A DNA stretch of 64,000 nt from Macrotis lagotis (taxonomy: Eukaryota > Chordata > Mammalia > Peramelemorphia > Peramelidae). Below, piece by piece: positions 1-11,214 of this stretch. The position numbers and the translations under genes are program-made. The notes beneath the pieces are model-generated. The model was not told the DNA's origin and ran no database searches. It was given only the letters and a program-made list of their open reading frames with translations. The stretch is from NCBI RefSeq assembly GCF_037893015.1, contig NC_133661.1:189857991-189921990 (forward strand), in the 5' to 3' direction. Numbering within the stretch: the stretch's first letter is position 1; every line of letters starts with the position of its first letter.

Positions 1-1172
1 AATTAATAAAATAAAAAGCAAGAAAACTATTGAAATAATAAATTGAAAAGTTGGTTTTGTGAAAAAAAAACAATAAAATTTATAAACATTTGGTCAATAG
101 AATTAAGATAAAAGAAAGAAGGAAACCAAATTGCTAATATCATAAATGAAAAAGGTGAACTCACCAATGAGGAAGAAATTAAAGCAATAATTCTGAATTA
201 TTTTCCCCAACTCTATGCCAATAGATTTGAAAATCTAAGTGAAATGGACAAATATTTGCAAAAATATAAGTTTCCCAAATTAAACAAAGAGGAAATTAAA
301 AACCTAAATAACCCTATCTCAGAAAAAGAAATTAAGCCATTATTGAACTCCCTAACTCTAGGGCCAGATGGATTCACAAGAGAATATTATCAAACATTTA
401 AGGAACAATTGATTCCAATTCTATATAAACACTTTGGGAAAATAGGTGAGGACAGAACTCTGCCTAGCCCTTTCTATGACACCAATATGTTTCTGGTACC
501 TAAACCAAGAAGAGTCAAAACAGAAAAAGAAAATTATAGACCTATCTCCCTGTTGAATATAGATGCAAAAATCTTAAGTATAATCTTAGCAAAATGAATA
601 CAAGTTTTCACTGGGATAATACATTATGATCAAGTAGGATTTATCCCAGGAATATAGGGCTGGTTCAATATTAAGAAAACTGTTAGTATAATTGATTATA
701 TCAATAACAATCCTATCAGAAATCATATGATTCTATCAATAGATGCTGAAAAAGCCTTTGACAAAATACGGCACCCATTGAGAACACACACTTGAGAATA
801 TAAGAATAGATGAATTGTTCCTTAGAATAATAAGCAATATCTATCTGATACCATCAACAAGCAATACATGCAACAGAGATGGGTTAGAGGCATTTCCAAT
901 AAGATTATGAATGAAACAAGGATGCCCATTATCACCACCACTACTATTCAATATTGTATTAGAAATGCAATAAGAGAAGGAAGAAGAAACTGAAGGAATT
1001 AGAATTGGGAAGGAAGACACACAATTCTCACTCTTTGCAGATGACATGATGGTATACCTAGAGAGTCCCAAAATGTCATCTAAAAAACTGCTAGAAATAA
1101 TTAGCAATTTTAGTAAAATCACAGGATATAAAATAAACCCTCATAAATCCTGAACATTTCTATATATGACTA
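1..1172 (+). mobile_element. L1 LINE fragment, ORF2 reverse-transcriptase region
   Basis: This stretch matches about 8460-9630 of the full-length L1 further right. It covers the end of the endonuclease-RT linker and the RT core. The frame beginning at 244 reads [14 protein letters not shown] and later [14 protein letters not shown], both typical of L1 ORF2 upstream of RT. At about 1020-1060 the DNA still encodes an [11 protein letters not shown]-like catalytic segment. Many stops and frameshifts break it, so it is a dead copy. It is cut by the window edge on the left, and similarity ends near 1172, well before any L1 3' UTR, so it is also 3'-incomplete. Confidence 0.93.
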
Positions 1173-1609
1173 CATTATACATTCATGAACAAGGAAATGA
1201 AAGTTGCCATGAGGAGGTTGATTAGTTTACTAGGAAGTTTCAGGAAAATTTTATAAATAATTCTAAGACTAGCAGATATTTTTAATGTTTAAACTGAATA
1301 TCCTGTGATTGACATATGATTGACATCATTCCAGTCTGGAACTTAAGATGATAGTATACTCCAATTTAATGTTTTTCATATTGAATGAAAGCTATTTCTA
1401 TAGCAGCTTGCTAGCTCCTACTCCATCTGCTGAAAAAAATGCCTCAAAATAAACTTGATCTACTTTGGTTAGTAAATTCTGTTTTATTTATGTTTTTAAG
1501 ATATACCTTTTAATAATTTATTAATTTAGAATGAAATCGGTTAAAAAATATATTTGCTTTTAAAAAGGAAGTAAAACATTTTGGTTTTACTGATAATTTT
1601 TATGTAAAT
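1173..1609. other. AT-rich intergenic DNA
   Basis: No coding potential, SINE head or L1 sequence was recognised between the L1 fragment and the olfactory receptor remnant. The right part may hold the decayed 3' end of the receptor gene beyond TM5, but similarity is lost. Confidence 0.5.
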
Positions 1610-2398
1610 TCATAGATAATCAAAAGGAATAAGGTGCCCATGGAAATAAAACCACTATTAGCAGAAACCATGAACTGCAACTTATAGATATCTGCACAGG
1701 GCAATCTGATAAGTCGAGGACTTATAGATCACAATAAAAACTATCAATTACATTAGGGCCACAGAAAGGCAGGTTTGTCACAAAAGCCAATTGGGTCAGT
1801 GAATGTATGAGGCCAATGACCCAGGAAGCCACTAGGAGAAAAATACACATTCTTGGATTCATGTTGTTCAGGTCGTGAAGAAGCTTGCATGTAGCTGCAT
1901 ATCAGTCAAAGGCCATGGAAATAAGAAGCACCATCTAAGTTCCTCCAAAGATATGAATGAAGAATATATGGATGTGGCAATTCAGGAATGCTATGACTTT
2001 ATGCCCATAGAAAAGGTCATAAATTATCTTAGGAACAGCAGTAGAAGAAAGGCACATGTCCAAGAGGGAGAGATTAGCGAAGAGAAAATATATGGGACTG
2101 TGTAAGCGAGGTTCAAAGATTACTGGACTTTATGCCCATAGAAAAGGTCATAAATTATTTTAGGAACAGCAGTAGAAGAAAGGCACATGTCCATGAGGGA
2201 GAGATTAGCCAAGAGAAAATATATGGGACTGTGTAAGTGAGGTTCAAAGATTACTGTCAACATAATGAAAAAGTCTCCCAGCACAATGGCCACATAGAAC
2301 ATGAAGGAAAATACCAGGAGAAAGAACTGCATGGCTCTAGAATTAGAGATCCCCAGGAAGACAAATTCATATACCATGGAACGATTCATTTTATTCAT
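1610..2398 (-). pseudogene. Olfactory receptor pseudogene, OR4F-like
   Basis: Read on the minus strand from an ATG at 2398, the N-terminal half is clear: an N-glycosylation NRS near residue 5, TM1, then the receptor signature [14 protein letters not shown] in TM2. Further 3' come remnants of the TM3 signature (MAFD..A..CK, about 1880-1910), TM4 (about 1780-1850), and the second extracellular loop with FCGPN and DSFYCD (about 1690-1760). The usual TM1 Asn is replaced (LGD instead of LGN). It is broken by a 131-bp tandem duplication of the TM2 region, which is not a multiple of three, by later frameshifts, and by loss of everything after about TM5. It is close to the intact receptor at 59267-60208, and both resemble mammalian OR4F receptors. 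No expression-competent reading frame remains. Confidence 0.93.
1995..2256. repeat. 131-bp tandem duplication inside the OR pseudogene
   Basis: Two adjacent copies, 1995-2125 and 2126-2256, both start GACTTTATGCCCATAG and end TTCAAAGATTACTG. They differ at only a handful of positions. Each encodes the antisense of the TM2/first-loop region ([12 protein letters not shown]). The high identity means the duplication is much younger than the split from other OR4F genes. Confidence 0.95.
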
Positions 2399-2869
2399 TG
2401 ACCTGAATATGATGTCATCTGAATTTTATTCTTAAAATGAAAGAATCAGCCCTGATGCAACAAAATTGTCTTGTTTTTAAATACCAATCTTCAAAAAAGT
2501 TCTTCCTGATGGTTCAGGGTGTTTGGAATATCTTTTTCTCATTTATACCTTGAAAGACTTGTATTGTATTTTACATATCCTGGAGAGGGAAAAAAATGAA
2601 TTCAATGAATTCTGTATTTAGAAGTCAATACACCCTAAATAAATTTCCACAATCACCCTGACTTTGAGATCTCAGAAGTGGCTGTCTCTTAAATTTATTT
2701 AACCCAGAGTCTTACAAGTTTCTATCCTACCACCATCTGAAAGAGTTCTTTGCCCTACTGACTCAAAGCTACTTTCCTTCCTTTTGCTACAGTTCAATTA
2801 TTTAAATAGTATCAAATGCTTCATGAACCCATAGACTTATTCATAGAGTATTTGGGGCAAAGATGTAGA
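2399..2869. other. Upstream flank of the OR pseudogene
   Basis: AT-rich sequence with no recognisable gene, SINE or L1. It lies 5' of the receptor pseudogene (which reads leftward) and may contain its former untranslated exon, but no clear splice site was identified. Confidence 0.4.
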
Positions 2870-3055
2870 ATACTTTGCTATTTTCTTCTGCTTATCCCCA
2901 TTTTACAGAAATATAAATGAGACAATTAGTGATTAAATGACTTGCCCAGGATCACACAGTTTGTGAGTCTCTAAGGCCAAATTTGAACTCTAATATTGCT
3001 GACTTTCTGCATAGTGCTCTATCTACTATACACCCATTCCATCTATTGAGCCACC
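2870..3055 (+). mobile_element. MIR/CORE-SINE relic
   Basis: Contains the MIR core order CCCCATTTTACAGA, then ACTTGCCCAGGATCACACAG, then TTTGAACTC and a degraded GTGCTCTATCTACTA end. The sense-strand order and about 70 percent similarity are typical of an ancient mammalian MIR. Confidence 0.75.
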
Positions 3056-4149
3056 ATTCTGAGTTCTTTTTTTCACCACTTAATCATGCTCTCTAGTTTA
3101 ATATTTAATACTAACTAGATGACATGAGGTAGGTGTTCCATTTAGGAATTAATCTGAATTGTATCATCAAAGAAATTAAGACTGAATTCTTGTGTCGGTA
3201 TAATAGTGTGGTCATGACATAACCATGAAGGCAAGGGAGAGAACAGTACTGGTTTCAAGTTTGCAACAGGAAACAGGGTAAGGCATGCATCTTCAAGGAT
3301 TATGAGTAATAAATGCTATACCCACAAAAGGAAGGGAAAGGCATTGAACAAGGAAAAAAACACCTGGAAACTTGGAAGCAATACAGGAATTGTAACTTCT
3401 TTAACATGAAAATGACTGAGCAAACTATCACAACAACTCTAAACATATAAGAAGTTTACCACAAGGTAACCACATTACCTTAGATACTTTTCTATCCTTT
3501 TACCACAGCCTTCTAGAACCATATGAAATATGTCCAAATCAATAGACCATATTATCCCTTTATCACACAACCCTCAACTGTAACCCAAAATGTTTGCACT
3601 TTTCTTCCAAGACATGCCACAGAGTGCCAAGCTGAAAACAGGATTCTTTGGCTATCCCTCTGGCTTCAAAATATTCTGTATGGAAGTTACTGACTACAGT
3701 CTCTAGAAATTGTTTGTTGTCAGTAAATGTTTAATAATGAACTTTCAAAAATGTATGCAGGACCTCATCTAAAGTTCAGTACTTATTATTTACATACTTT
3801 TCATGACATTCTTAAGACTAGACAATTAATAAAATAATAAATAAAAGTCTGGTTTAGGGTATTTTGCTGATTTCTAATGTATAAATACCCTGAAATTTTA
3901 ACAATAAGAACCAAAACAAAAATTTCCCCCAAATCGTTAGGAATGTTTAACAAATTAAACAATTCTGATATGTACCCAAATCTGTTCTGAGATTTCAGTG
4001 AAAAAAACTTTGAAAATGATGTTTTATTTTACTCAATATAATTATTATTAATAACTAGAAAGTTTTATGATATATGATAATGTATTAATGAGTTGTCTTA
4101 CCCTTTGACCTTTTCTCCTATTAGTCTTTTCATGAAGTACACGTTTCAG
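3056..4149. other. Intergenic DNA, no gene recognised
   Basis: No coding or well-defined repeat signal apart from the short block at 3602-3703, which has a diverged relative at 45712-45812. Composition is AT-rich with short random open frames. Confidence 0.4.
3602..3703 (+). repeat. Diverged duplicated block A, copy 1
   Basis: About 100 bp matching 45712-45812 in the same orientation. Shared anchors are TTCTTCCAA, AGAGTGCCAAGCTGAAAA and CTTCAAAATATTCTG, in the same order and spacing, at roughly 70 percent identity by eye. It belongs to no repeat family I recognise. It could be part of an old segmental duplication or an uncatalogued interspersed repeat. Confidence 0.55.
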
Positions 4150-4520
4150 ACATTTTCTTTTGCTCACTGTTTCCCAGATTTGCTTCAATTCATTTGTGCA
4201 ATCCTTCTTGCATATACCTCCTCTCCCCTCTTCTTTTCCTATCTAAATCCTATCTCTCAAAGACTACCTCAAATTCTTCTGTAAGGCTTCCCAAATCTCA
4301 GTAAATTGTCTCTCCATTGAAATCCCATACTGAATGACTGCCACTGATTTGTTGTACCAAACATGCTGGTCTACATTTTTTATCTTATGCATGTATGTTC
4401 TGCTTTCCTGAATATAGTAATTTCATTGGGGTCAAGGCCATGCCTCCTTCATTCTTTCATTCATCTGAACCCTTACCTCAACCCAACTTTGATTTGCTTG
4501 CAGCAAATGTTAAATGAATA
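4150..4520 (+). mobile_element. Probable L2 LINE 3' relic
   Basis: A pyrimidine-rich stretch resembles the L2 3' region (CTACCTCAAATTCTTCTGTAAGGCTTCCCAAATCTC style), followed by a stretch ending in GCAAATGTTAAATGAATAG, which resembles the L2 terminal repeat. The match is by eye only and heavily diverged. Confidence 0.45.
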
Positions 4521-4570
4521 GTAATAGGCAATATTTTCAGAACAATTGATAAAAGAAAATAAATAAGGGA

Positions 4571-4697
4571 AGTTAAGTGGTATAGTAGATAGAGTACCAG
4601 CCCTGGAGTCAGGAGGACCTGAGTTCAAAGCCAGATTCAGATACTTGATACTTACTGAGTGACCTTGGACAGTCACATAACCCAAAAAAAAAAAAGG
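4571..4697 (+). mobile_element. Marsupial tRNA-related SINE
   Basis: A sense copy with GATAGAGTACCAGCCCTGG, TCAGGAGGACCTGAGTTCAAA (tRNA-like B box) and a terminal A run at about 4684. The CTTACTGAGTGACC middle differs from the AATAATTACCTAGC type seen elsewhere in the window, suggesting an older or different subfamily. It lies just left of the full-length L1. Confidence 0.85.
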
Positions 4698-4749
4698 AAA
4701 AAGAGAAAGAAAAGTAAGGATGTAGAAAGGTAAAATCAAAAAAGCGAGG

Positions 4750-4767
4750 AAATAAAAGGAAGCTAAC
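4750..4767 (+). repeat. Target-site duplication of the full-length L1
   Basis: AAATAAAAGGAAGCTAAC at 4750-4767 recurs exactly at 11614-11631 after the L1 tail. This fixes the insertion boundaries and shows target-primed reverse transcription. Confidence 0.95.
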
Positions 4768-4773
4768 TTCCGG

Positions 4774-4787
4774 CCAAGATGGCGGAG
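4774..4787 (+). promoter_or_regulatory. YY1-like site at the L1 5' end
   Basis: CCAAGATGGCGGAG lies within the first 20 bases of the element. It matches the YY1 core (AAGATGGCGG). Human L1 carries a YY1 site at the same place that positions transcription start. The same motif, variously decayed, begins the other full-5'-end L1 and HAL1 copies here (20721, 22528, 29060, and reversed near 20450, 52188 and 53733). Function is inferred from motif and position. Confidence 0.65.
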
Positions 4788-5534
4788 AGAAGACAGGCAC
4801 AGTTCTAAAGTCTCCTGATCCCTTCCCCATCTATCACATGAAACAAACCTCTTAAAAGAAATCTGAACCAGGAAACCCAGAAAGAAAAGCCAGGAGAGGA
4901 AAATCTACCTCAGGATTTGTCTCCCGCAGCAGCCTTGGGTGAGTGTCGGCGGGGAGTCTGAGCTCCCAGGGAAGATCAGCCAGACCGGCAGCTGAATCAG
5001 AACCAGGGAGTCTGAGGGCCCAAGAGCCGGACCTGCTGGATCAGCGGTGGGGCTGGACGAGGGGGGCTTGGGTCCACGGGGAAGCGGAGGCGCTGGTGTT
5101 GGTGCTGTCCCCCTGGAGCTTGGGGACAGGGCTGCGGGGAGAGGTCTGGTGCTGGAAAGCTGTGGACACCATCCCTGGGCTCCTTGGGTCTGAGAGGCTC
5201 TGAGCCCACACCTCCATTGCACTGAGGCCTCCTCCCAAACAAATGCAAATTATTTCAGCATCAGGCCCAGGTGTGTGAGCAAAAGAACCAGCCCAGCTGA
5301 GGAATCACCTCAGGCTGGGGTAAAGCCCACCATTGATATGAAGGCAAAAGAATTCAATAGCTCCAATTCCCTCCCTCAAGCAAAGGGAGAAGGCCTTGCA
5401 ACCAAGGTCACAGACACCACAAAGAGGGCAACCAGCACCTCCTACTGGCCAGCCAGAGAAACTGCACTCAGTAAAGCATTTAGAGATCCCAAGCCCAGGT
5501 GAACCAGCCCCACCCAACTCAAGGTCTTAGCATA

Positions 5535-6615
5535 ATGAAGAAGGGTCAGCAGAAAGGTGGATCCATAGAAAAATTCCTGGAAGGGAAAGACCCCAACCCA
5601 GAGAGACCTGGAACATCTGAGGAGAATAGAATCTGGTCTCCAGCACAGAAAGACTTCCTTGAAGAAATAAGGAAGGAGTTTAAAAATCAACTGGAAAATT
5701 TGGGGGAGACAATTAATACCTTGCAGCAAGAAAACAAAACCTTAGAAAGTACAATTGGACAAACACAAAAGGAGAATAAATCTCTCAGATCATCAATTGG
5801 ACAATTACAAAATGAGAATAATTCTCTCAGATCCTCAAATGAGCAAATGCAAAAAGAAATTAATTCTCTCAAAACCTCAATTGGTCAAATGGAAAGCTCT
5901 TTCAAAAGTAGAATTGACCAATTGGAAAAGGTTAATGAAGAAAACTCCTCCCCCCAAAAAATAATGGAGTCTACAGAAACTAATGACTCCATGAGACAGC
6001 AAGAGTTAGTTAAAAAAAATAAAAAAATAGAAAAAAATTGAAGCAAATGTGAAATACCTTATAAACAAAACGACTGACCTCGAGAATAGATCAAGGAGGG
6101 GAAAGCTGAAAATTATAATACTTCCTAAAAACATTGAAGAGAAAAAAAGCCTGGACTTAATATTACAGGACCTAGTGATGGAAACCTGCCCTGACATCAT
6201 GGAATCGGAGGGCAAAGTAGTTATTGAAAGAGTACATCGATCCCCACCAGAAAAAGATCCTAAAAGGAAAACACCAAGGAAATTTGTGGCCAAACTCCAG
6301 AACTATCAGATAAAAGAGAAAATCCTGCAAGCAGCCAGAAAGAAACAATTTAAATATCAAGGAGCCACAGTAAGGATCACACAGGACCTGGCTGCATCAA
6401 CTTAAAGGGAACGAAGGACCTGGAACGAGATATTTCGAAGAGCACGGGAGCTTGGAATGCAGCCAAGAATCTACTTTCCTGCAAAGCTGAGCCTTCTCTT
6501 CCAGGGAAAATGATGGACATTTAAAGAATTGGAAGAATTCCAAAAATTTCTGATGAAAAGACCAGAGCTAAACAGAAAATTTGGATATCAAACAGGAGGT
6601 TCAAGAGACACATGA
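5535..6615 (+). pseudogene. L1 ORF1 (RNA-binding chaperone), broken
   Basis: Starts MKKGQQKGGSIEKFLEGK at 5535; the in-frame upstream ATG at 5499 lies in the 5' UTR, and the L1 at 23295 uses the equivalent of 5535. Order: a basic N-terminus; a coiled coil built of about 14-residue repeats of the type EN.SLRSSIGQLQ (roughly residues 60-140); an RRM-like segment with DLENRSRRGKLKI; and a basic C-terminal domain with VRITQDLAAS, ending GGSRDT before TGA at 6613. The product would be about 360 residues, a trimeric RNA chaperone in the L1 ribonucleoprotein. A stop/frameshift near 6040, an early stop near 6403 and further breaks split it into three frames. Confidence 0.92.
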
Positions 6616-7405
6616 AAAGGTAAAAAAAAAAGGGGGGGTGGTAAAAGGAAAAAAAATGCAATCCAGCAAGTTGAAACTGGCTATATCACAGCATGGGGGA
6701 GGTGGGGGGGGGGGGGAAGAGACTCTCATAAATCCTGAGAAATGTACCTCTAACAGAGAGAATATACCTAGCCAGAAATGATGGACATCCATGACCTATC
6801 CATGAGACTGATATCTAATGGGATGTAACTTGCTTTAACTCCACTGGGGAGAAAGACTCTAATAACTCTCTGGAATTTTGACTCTATTCAACAGAATGTA
6901 CTGAACTAGAAGGGACAGACACTCAGAATTTTCTATGACTTAGATAGAATGATCTAAAAAAAATACACTACCTCCCTAAAAAGGGGGACAGGAAAGAGAT
7001 GGGAGGAGGGAGAGGATTGAATGGGACAAATCTCATTACACTAAGAGATACAAATATCCTACGGTAACAGAGGGGAAGAAGGGAGTAGAGGAGAAACAGC
7101 TGAATCTTCTCATCAGACTTGGGTTAAAGTCAACCTACACATACTCAGTTAACTTATAAAACATCTAACCTTTCAAGAAGTAAAAGGAGAAAAGGGGAGG
7201 GGGGAACAGAGAAAGGGAAGGGAAGTGGAGGAAATAAAGGGAAATAACAAAAGGAAGGGAAGGGAACAGGGAAAGGGGAAAGAAAGGGGAGGGTGTGATA
7301 TAGGAAGCCAAACACAGTGAAGGGGGTGGTATTCAAAAACAAAATACTGGGGAATATGGATAAAAGGGGGGAAAGGGGGGAAAATACAAACAGAGGGAAG
7401 ATAGC
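6616..7405 (+). other. Long polypurine spacer between L1 ORF1 and ORF2
   Basis: About 790 bp separate ORF1 from ORF2. It holds a G run at about 6696-6717 (GGGGGAGGTGGG then a long G tract) and almost pure A/G tracts at 6981-7020, 7056-7105 and 7174-7300. The L1 at 22521 has the equivalent region at 24315-25090. Human L1 has only a 63-bp spacer. Open frames here are compositional and not genes. Confidence 0.85.
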
Positions 7406-10400
7406 ACAGAGGGCAATAAAGAATTAGTAATCATAACCTTGAATGTGAATGGGATGAACTCTCCCTTAAAACATAAGCAAATAGCAGAGTGGATTAAAAA
7501 CCAGAATCCTACAATATGCTGCTTACAAGAAACTCATTTGAAGCAGAGAGATACATATAGAGTAAAGGTAAAAGGTTGGAGCAAAATATATTTTGCTTCA
7601 GCTGAAATAAAAAAAGCAGGGGTAGCAAACCTTATCTCAGACAAAGCAGCAGCAAAAATAGTGTTAAAAGAGATAAGGAAGGAAACTTTATCATCCTAAA
7701 AGGTACCATAGACAAAGTCGTTTCAATATTGAATATATATGCACCCAGTGGGACAGCACCCAAATTCTTAGAGGAGAAGCTGAAAGAATTACAGGAAGAC
7801 ATACACAGCAAAACTCTACTAGTAGGAGACCTCAACCTCCCACTATCAGATCTAGATAAATTAAATCATAAAACAAACAAGAAAGAAATTAGGGAGGTAA
7901 ATAGATTGTTAGAAAAATTAGATATGGTAGACTTATGGAGGAAACTAATGGGGATAGGAAGGAATATACCGTTTTCTCTGCAGTAATTGGAACTTATACA
8001 AAAATTGACCATGTACTAGGACATTAAAAACCTAATGATCAACTGCAGAAAGGCAGAAATAGTGAATACATCTTTCTCAGATCACAATGCAATAAAAGTC
8101 ATACGCAATACTGGGCCAAGGAGATATAGACCCAGAGCAAATTGGAAACTGAATAACCTTGTCTTAAAAAATGAGTGGACCAAAAAACAAATTATAGAAA
8201 GAATTAACCATTTTATCCTAGATAATGATAATAATGAAACAACATACGAAAACCTATGGGATTCATTCAAAGCAACTCTCAGGGGATATATTATAACTCT
8301 AAATGCTTATATGAATAAATTGGAGAAAGAGGAAATCAATGAAGTAAACATGCAACTAAAAAAATTAGAGAAGGAACAAATCAAAAATCCCCAATCAAAT
8401 ACCAAATTAGAAATTTTAAAAATCAAAGGAGAAATTAATAAAATTGAAAGCAAAAAACTATTGAATTAATAAATAAAACCAAAAGTTGGTATTATGAAAA
8501 AAACAATAAAATTGATAAACCTCTGGTCAATTTGTTTAAAAAAAAGAAAGAAGAAAACCAAATTGCTAGTATTATAAATGAAAAAAGGTGAACTCACCAC
8601 CAATGAGGAGGAAATTAAAGTAATAATTTGAAATTATTTTGCCCAACTTTATGCCAATAAATTTGATAATCTAAGGGAAATGGATGAATATTTACAAAAA
8701 TATAAGATGCCCAGGTTAAATGAAGAAGAGATTAAATACCTGAACAACCCTATCTCAGAAAAAGAAATTCAACAAGCCATTAGTGAACTCCCTAAAAAAA
8801 ATCTCCAGGGCCTGATGGATTCAAAAGTGAATTCTACCAAACATTTAAAGAACAATTGGTTCCAATCCTATATAAACTCTTTGGAAAAATAGGAAAAGAT
8901 GGAACTCTGCCTAACTCTTTCTATGAAACCAATATGGTACTGCTACCTAAACCAGGAAGAGTTAAAACAGAGAAAGAAAATTATAGACCTATTTCCCTGA
9001 TGAATACAGATGCAAAAATCCTAAATAAAATCTTAGCAAAATGACTACAACTAGTCATCACTAGGATTAATACATTATGATCAAGTAGGATTTATTTCAG
9101 GAATGCAGGGTTGGTTCAATATTAGGAAAACTGTTAGTATACTCAATTATATCAATAACAAACCTATCAGAAACCATATGATCATATCAATAGATGCTGA
9201 AAAAAGCTTTTAACAAAATACAGCATCCATTCCTATTAAAAACACTAGAGAGTGTAGGAATAAATGGACTGTTCCTTAAAATAATTAGCAGTATTTATCT
9301 GAAACCATCAACAAGCATTATACGCAATGGGGAGAGGCTAGAGGCATTCCCAATAAGATCATGGGTTAAACAAGGGTGCCTATTATCACCACTACTATTC
9401 AATATTGTATTGGAAATGTTAGCATCACCAATTACAGAAGAAAAAGAAATTAAAGGAATTAGAATTGGGAAGGAAGAGACTAAACTCTCACTATTCACAG
9501 ATGACATGATGGTCTACCTAGAGAATCCCAAGAAATCATCTAAAAAACTACTGGAAACAATTAGCAATTTTAGCAAAGTTGCAGGTTATAAAATAAACCC
9601 CCATAAATCCTCAGCTTTCCTATATATAACTAGCAAGGAACAGCAGGAAGAGCTAGAAAGAGAAATTCCATTCAAAGTAACCTCTCACAGTGTAAAATAC
9701 TTGGGAGTCTATTTGCCAAGACAGACTCAGAATCTTTTTGAAAACAATTATAAAACACTTCTCACACAAATTAAATCAGATTTAAATAACTGGGTAAATA
9801 TCAACTGCTCATGGATAGGTAGAGGTAATATAATAAAAATGACAATTCTACCCAAACTAAACTATCTGTTTAGTGCCCCACCAATCAAAATTCCAAAAAA
9901 TTACTTTAATGGGCTAGAAAAAATTGTAAGTAAATTCATATGGAGAAATAAAAAGTCAAGAATTGCCAGGAGCTTAATGAAAAGAAATGCAAACGAAGGT
10001 GGCTTAGCACTACCTGATCTAAAATTATATTATAAAGCATCAGTCATCAAAACTGTTTGGTACTGGCTAAGAAATAGAGTGGTGGACCAGTGGAATAGAC
10101 TAGGTGTAAAAGCAGGAGAGGATTATAGTAATCTGCTGTTTGATAAACCCAAAGAGTCAGGCCACCTGGATAAAAGCTCCCTCTTTGATAAAAACTGCTG
10201 GGATAATTGGAATTTAGTATGGAAGGAACTTCGATTAGACCAACATCTCACACCCTTTACCAAGATAAGATCCAAATGGTTACAGGACATAGACATAAAA
10301 AACAATACTATAAGCAAATTAGAAGATAAAGGACTAGTCTACCTGTTAGATCTATGGAAAGGGGAACAGTTTATGACTAAGGAAGAGCTGGAGAATATCA

Positions 10401-11214
10401 CTAAAAACCAATTAGATGATTTTGATTACATTAAATTAAAAATTTTTTCACAGATAAAACCAATGTAATCAAGATCAAAAAAAAAGTAGTAAATTGGGAA
10501 ACAATCTTTACAACTAATGATTCTGACAAAGGACTCATTTCTAAAATATACAGAGAACTGAGTCATATTTTCAAAACAAAAAGCCATTCCCCAATTGACA
10601 AATGGTCAAAGGATATGCAAAGGCAATTTACAGATGAGGAGATCAAAGCAATCCATAGCCATATGAAAAAATGCTCTAAATCATTAATTATTAGAGAAAT
10701 GCAAATTAAAGCTTTGCTGAGGTACCACCTCACACCTCTCAGATTGACCAGTATGTACAGGAAGGATAATGATCATTGTTGGAAGGGATGTGGGAAATCT
10801 GGGACACTCTTACACTGTTGGTGGAGCTGTGAACTCATCCAACCCTTCTGGAGATCTATTTGGAACTATGCCCAAAGGGCAACAAAAATGTGCATACCCT
10901 TTGACCCAGCAGTACCACTACTGGGTCTATACCCTGAAGAGATGAGGAAAAAGGGTAAAAACATTACTTGTACAAAAATATTTATAGCAGCCCTGTTTTT
11001 GGTGGCAAAGAATTGGAAATCCAGTAAATGTCCTTCAATTGGGGAATGGTTTAGCAAACTGTGGTATATGTATGTCATGGAACACTATTGTTCTATTAGA
11101 AACAAGGAGGGACAGGATTTCAGGGAAACCTGGAGGGATTTGCATGAACTGATGCTGAGTGAGATGAGCAGAACCAGAAAAACACTGTACACCCTAACAG
11201 CAACATGGGAGTGA
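7406..11214 (+). pseudogene. L1 ORF2 (endonuclease/reverse transcriptase), broken
   Basis: By alignment to the other L1 the start would be 7406, where ACA replaces ATG. Endonuclease: ITLNVNGMNSPLK then CCLQETHLK (about 7436-7540), the GDLNLP strand (about 7825), and SDHNAIKV (about 8080). RT: RPISLMN (about 8985), the [14 protein letters not shown] segment (about 9370), and the catalytic box at 9494-9505, which reads FTDD where the other copy has FADD. The C-terminal cysteine-rich knuckle CWKGCGKSGTLLHC follows near 10780-10820. Expected length is near 1270 residues. At least eight stops or frameshifts break it; the longest open stretch is 9194-10468. Confidence 0.95.

Noticed and set aside
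1875-2105. Plus-strand 76-codon open frame
   Set aside because: It is the antisense of the olfactory receptor pseudogene, including one unit of its duplication, and has no independent support.
4905-5250. Overlapping Pro/Ser/Gly-rich open frames on both strands
   Set aside because: They lie in the GC-rich 5' UTR of the full-length L1, and the frames result from composition.
7154-7342. Minus-strand Phe/Pro/Leu-rich open frame
   Set aside because: Complement of the L1 polypurine spacer; low complexity.
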